This document shows positions 5,103-5,338 of a DNA stretch of 5,338 nucleotides, in pieces. The position numbers and the translations under genes are program-made. The notes under the pieces are model-generated. The model was given only the letters and a program-made list of their open reading frames with translations. It had not been told where the DNA came from and made no database searches. The stretch is from Clostridiaceae bacterium (GTDB lineage: Bacteria > Bacillota > Clostridia > DSM-8532), in NCBI GenBank assembly GCA_025361665.1, contig JANYKF010000412.1, forward strand, positions 1 to 5,338, written 5' to 3'. Every line of letters begins with the position of its first letter. Positions within the stretch are counted from its first letter, which is position 1.

Positions 5103-5338
5103 TCAGCGAAAGCCTTTCCGCTTGAGGAACGTGGGGATTTCCGGCCCATCGGCTTCGTCTTCCACAAGGACGGGTTTCTTCGGTTCCGGTCTGCGGTCGA
5201 ATCCCGTGACGGATCGGGCTGAGGCTGATTGGTGGAAGGCACCCGGTGCGGCACCCGGTGCGGTACCCGGGACGGCGGCTGCAGCAGGCGCGACGGCAGG
5301 TCTGCGCACATCGAGCACCTTGTCGAAGCCGGTGGCGA
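5103..5338 (-). CDS. ftsZ: Cell division protein FtsZ, C-terminal end (cut by window edge)
   Basis: The last 77 codons of a gene running in from the right. The visible part begins ATGFDK, the end of the conserved globular domain (IATGF motif in the family). It continues with an Ala/Pro/Gly-rich, charged linker of about 45 residues, typical of the disordered FtsZ linker. It ends with EIPTFLKRKGFR, the conserved C-terminal peptide (compare DIPTFLRNR in Bacillus) that binds partners such as FtsA, SepF, EzrA or ZapD-type proteins. FtsZ is the tubulin-like GTPase that forms the division ring. I see no terminator between its stop and tRNA-Thr, so readthrough into the tRNA is possible. The GTPase domain is outside the window. 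Confidence 0.9.
   Translation of the reverse strand, partial: ATGFDKVLDVRRPAVAPAAAAVPGTAPGAAPGAFHQSASARSVTGFDRRPEPKKPVLVEDEADGPEIPTFLKRKGFR
5239..5274. repeat. Three tandem 12-bp units in the ftsZ linker
   Basis: Two identical units GCACCCGGTGCG (5239-5250, 5251-5262) and a variant GTACCCGGGACG (5263-5274). On the minus strand they encode a four-residue Pro-Gly-x-Ala pattern in the disordered FtsZ linker. The period is a multiple of three, so expansion or contraction keeps the frame. Confidence 0.85.

Noticed and set aside
1..5338. A novel multi-gene defence, toxin-antitoxin or mobile system
   Set aside because: All genes belong to recognised housekeeping families, and I see no transposase, integrase, nuclease or paired small toxin-antitoxin genes. 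The patatin gene has no cyclase, ubiquitin-like or other partner beside it that would suggest a CBASS-type system.

Overview
The window looks like a core chromosomal segment of a fairly GC-rich Bacillota, most likely class Clostridia. The evidence is the combination of ireB (the UPF0297 phosphoprotein family), a clostridial-type HPr-like protein without the phosphorylatable histidine, the tRNA methylthiotransferase mtaB, a cytosolic patatin-like phospholipase, and sigma-A-type promoters with AGGAGG-type ribosome binding sites. I see no phage, insertion sequence, CRISPR array or plasmid genes.

Layout, from the right edge in the direction of most transcription (minus strand). The window opens inside the 3' end of ftsZ: the disordered linker plus the conserved C-terminal peptide. 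Just behind the ftsZ stop are four 11-bp direct repeats abutting a perfect-consensus promoter (TTGACA, 17 bp, TATAAT) for a tRNA-Thr(CGU) gene with encoded CCA. An 11-bp perfect inverted repeat with a GAAA loop follows, then a patatin-family lipase gene. A small plus-strand gene for the HPr-like protein faces the lipase gene, and a strong shared terminator lies between their ends. Divergent from the HPr-like gene is mtaB, with apparently overlapping promoters. Then come ireB with its own promoter, an aldo/keto reductase with a C-terminal 2x[4Fe-4S] domain, and, at the left edge, the first 36 codons of an enolase-like gene with its own promoter and ribosome binding site.

Functionally this is a housekeeping neighbourhood: cell division, translation (a tRNA and a tRNA-modifying enzyme), Ser/Thr-kinase signalling (IreB), carbon-metabolism signalling (HPr-like) and glycolysis (enolase). 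No single pathway links the genes, and no multi-gene defence or biosynthetic system is visible.

The main points for a second look are: (1) the enolase-like N-terminus appears to jump from the first beta strand straight to the region after the catalytic loop, as if about 60 residues were deleted in frame; (2) a 24-bp minisatellite encodes the linker between the aldo/keto reductase barrel and its ferredoxin domain; (3) an 11-bp, helically phased repeat array sits directly upstream of the tRNA-Thr promoter; (4) the HPr-like protein keeps the Ser46 region but not His15. Several start codons were moved inward from the longest open frame on ribosome-binding-site or promoter evidence (mtaB to GTG 3133, patatin to ATG 4828, aldo/keto reductase to TTG 1342, ireB to ATG 1663).
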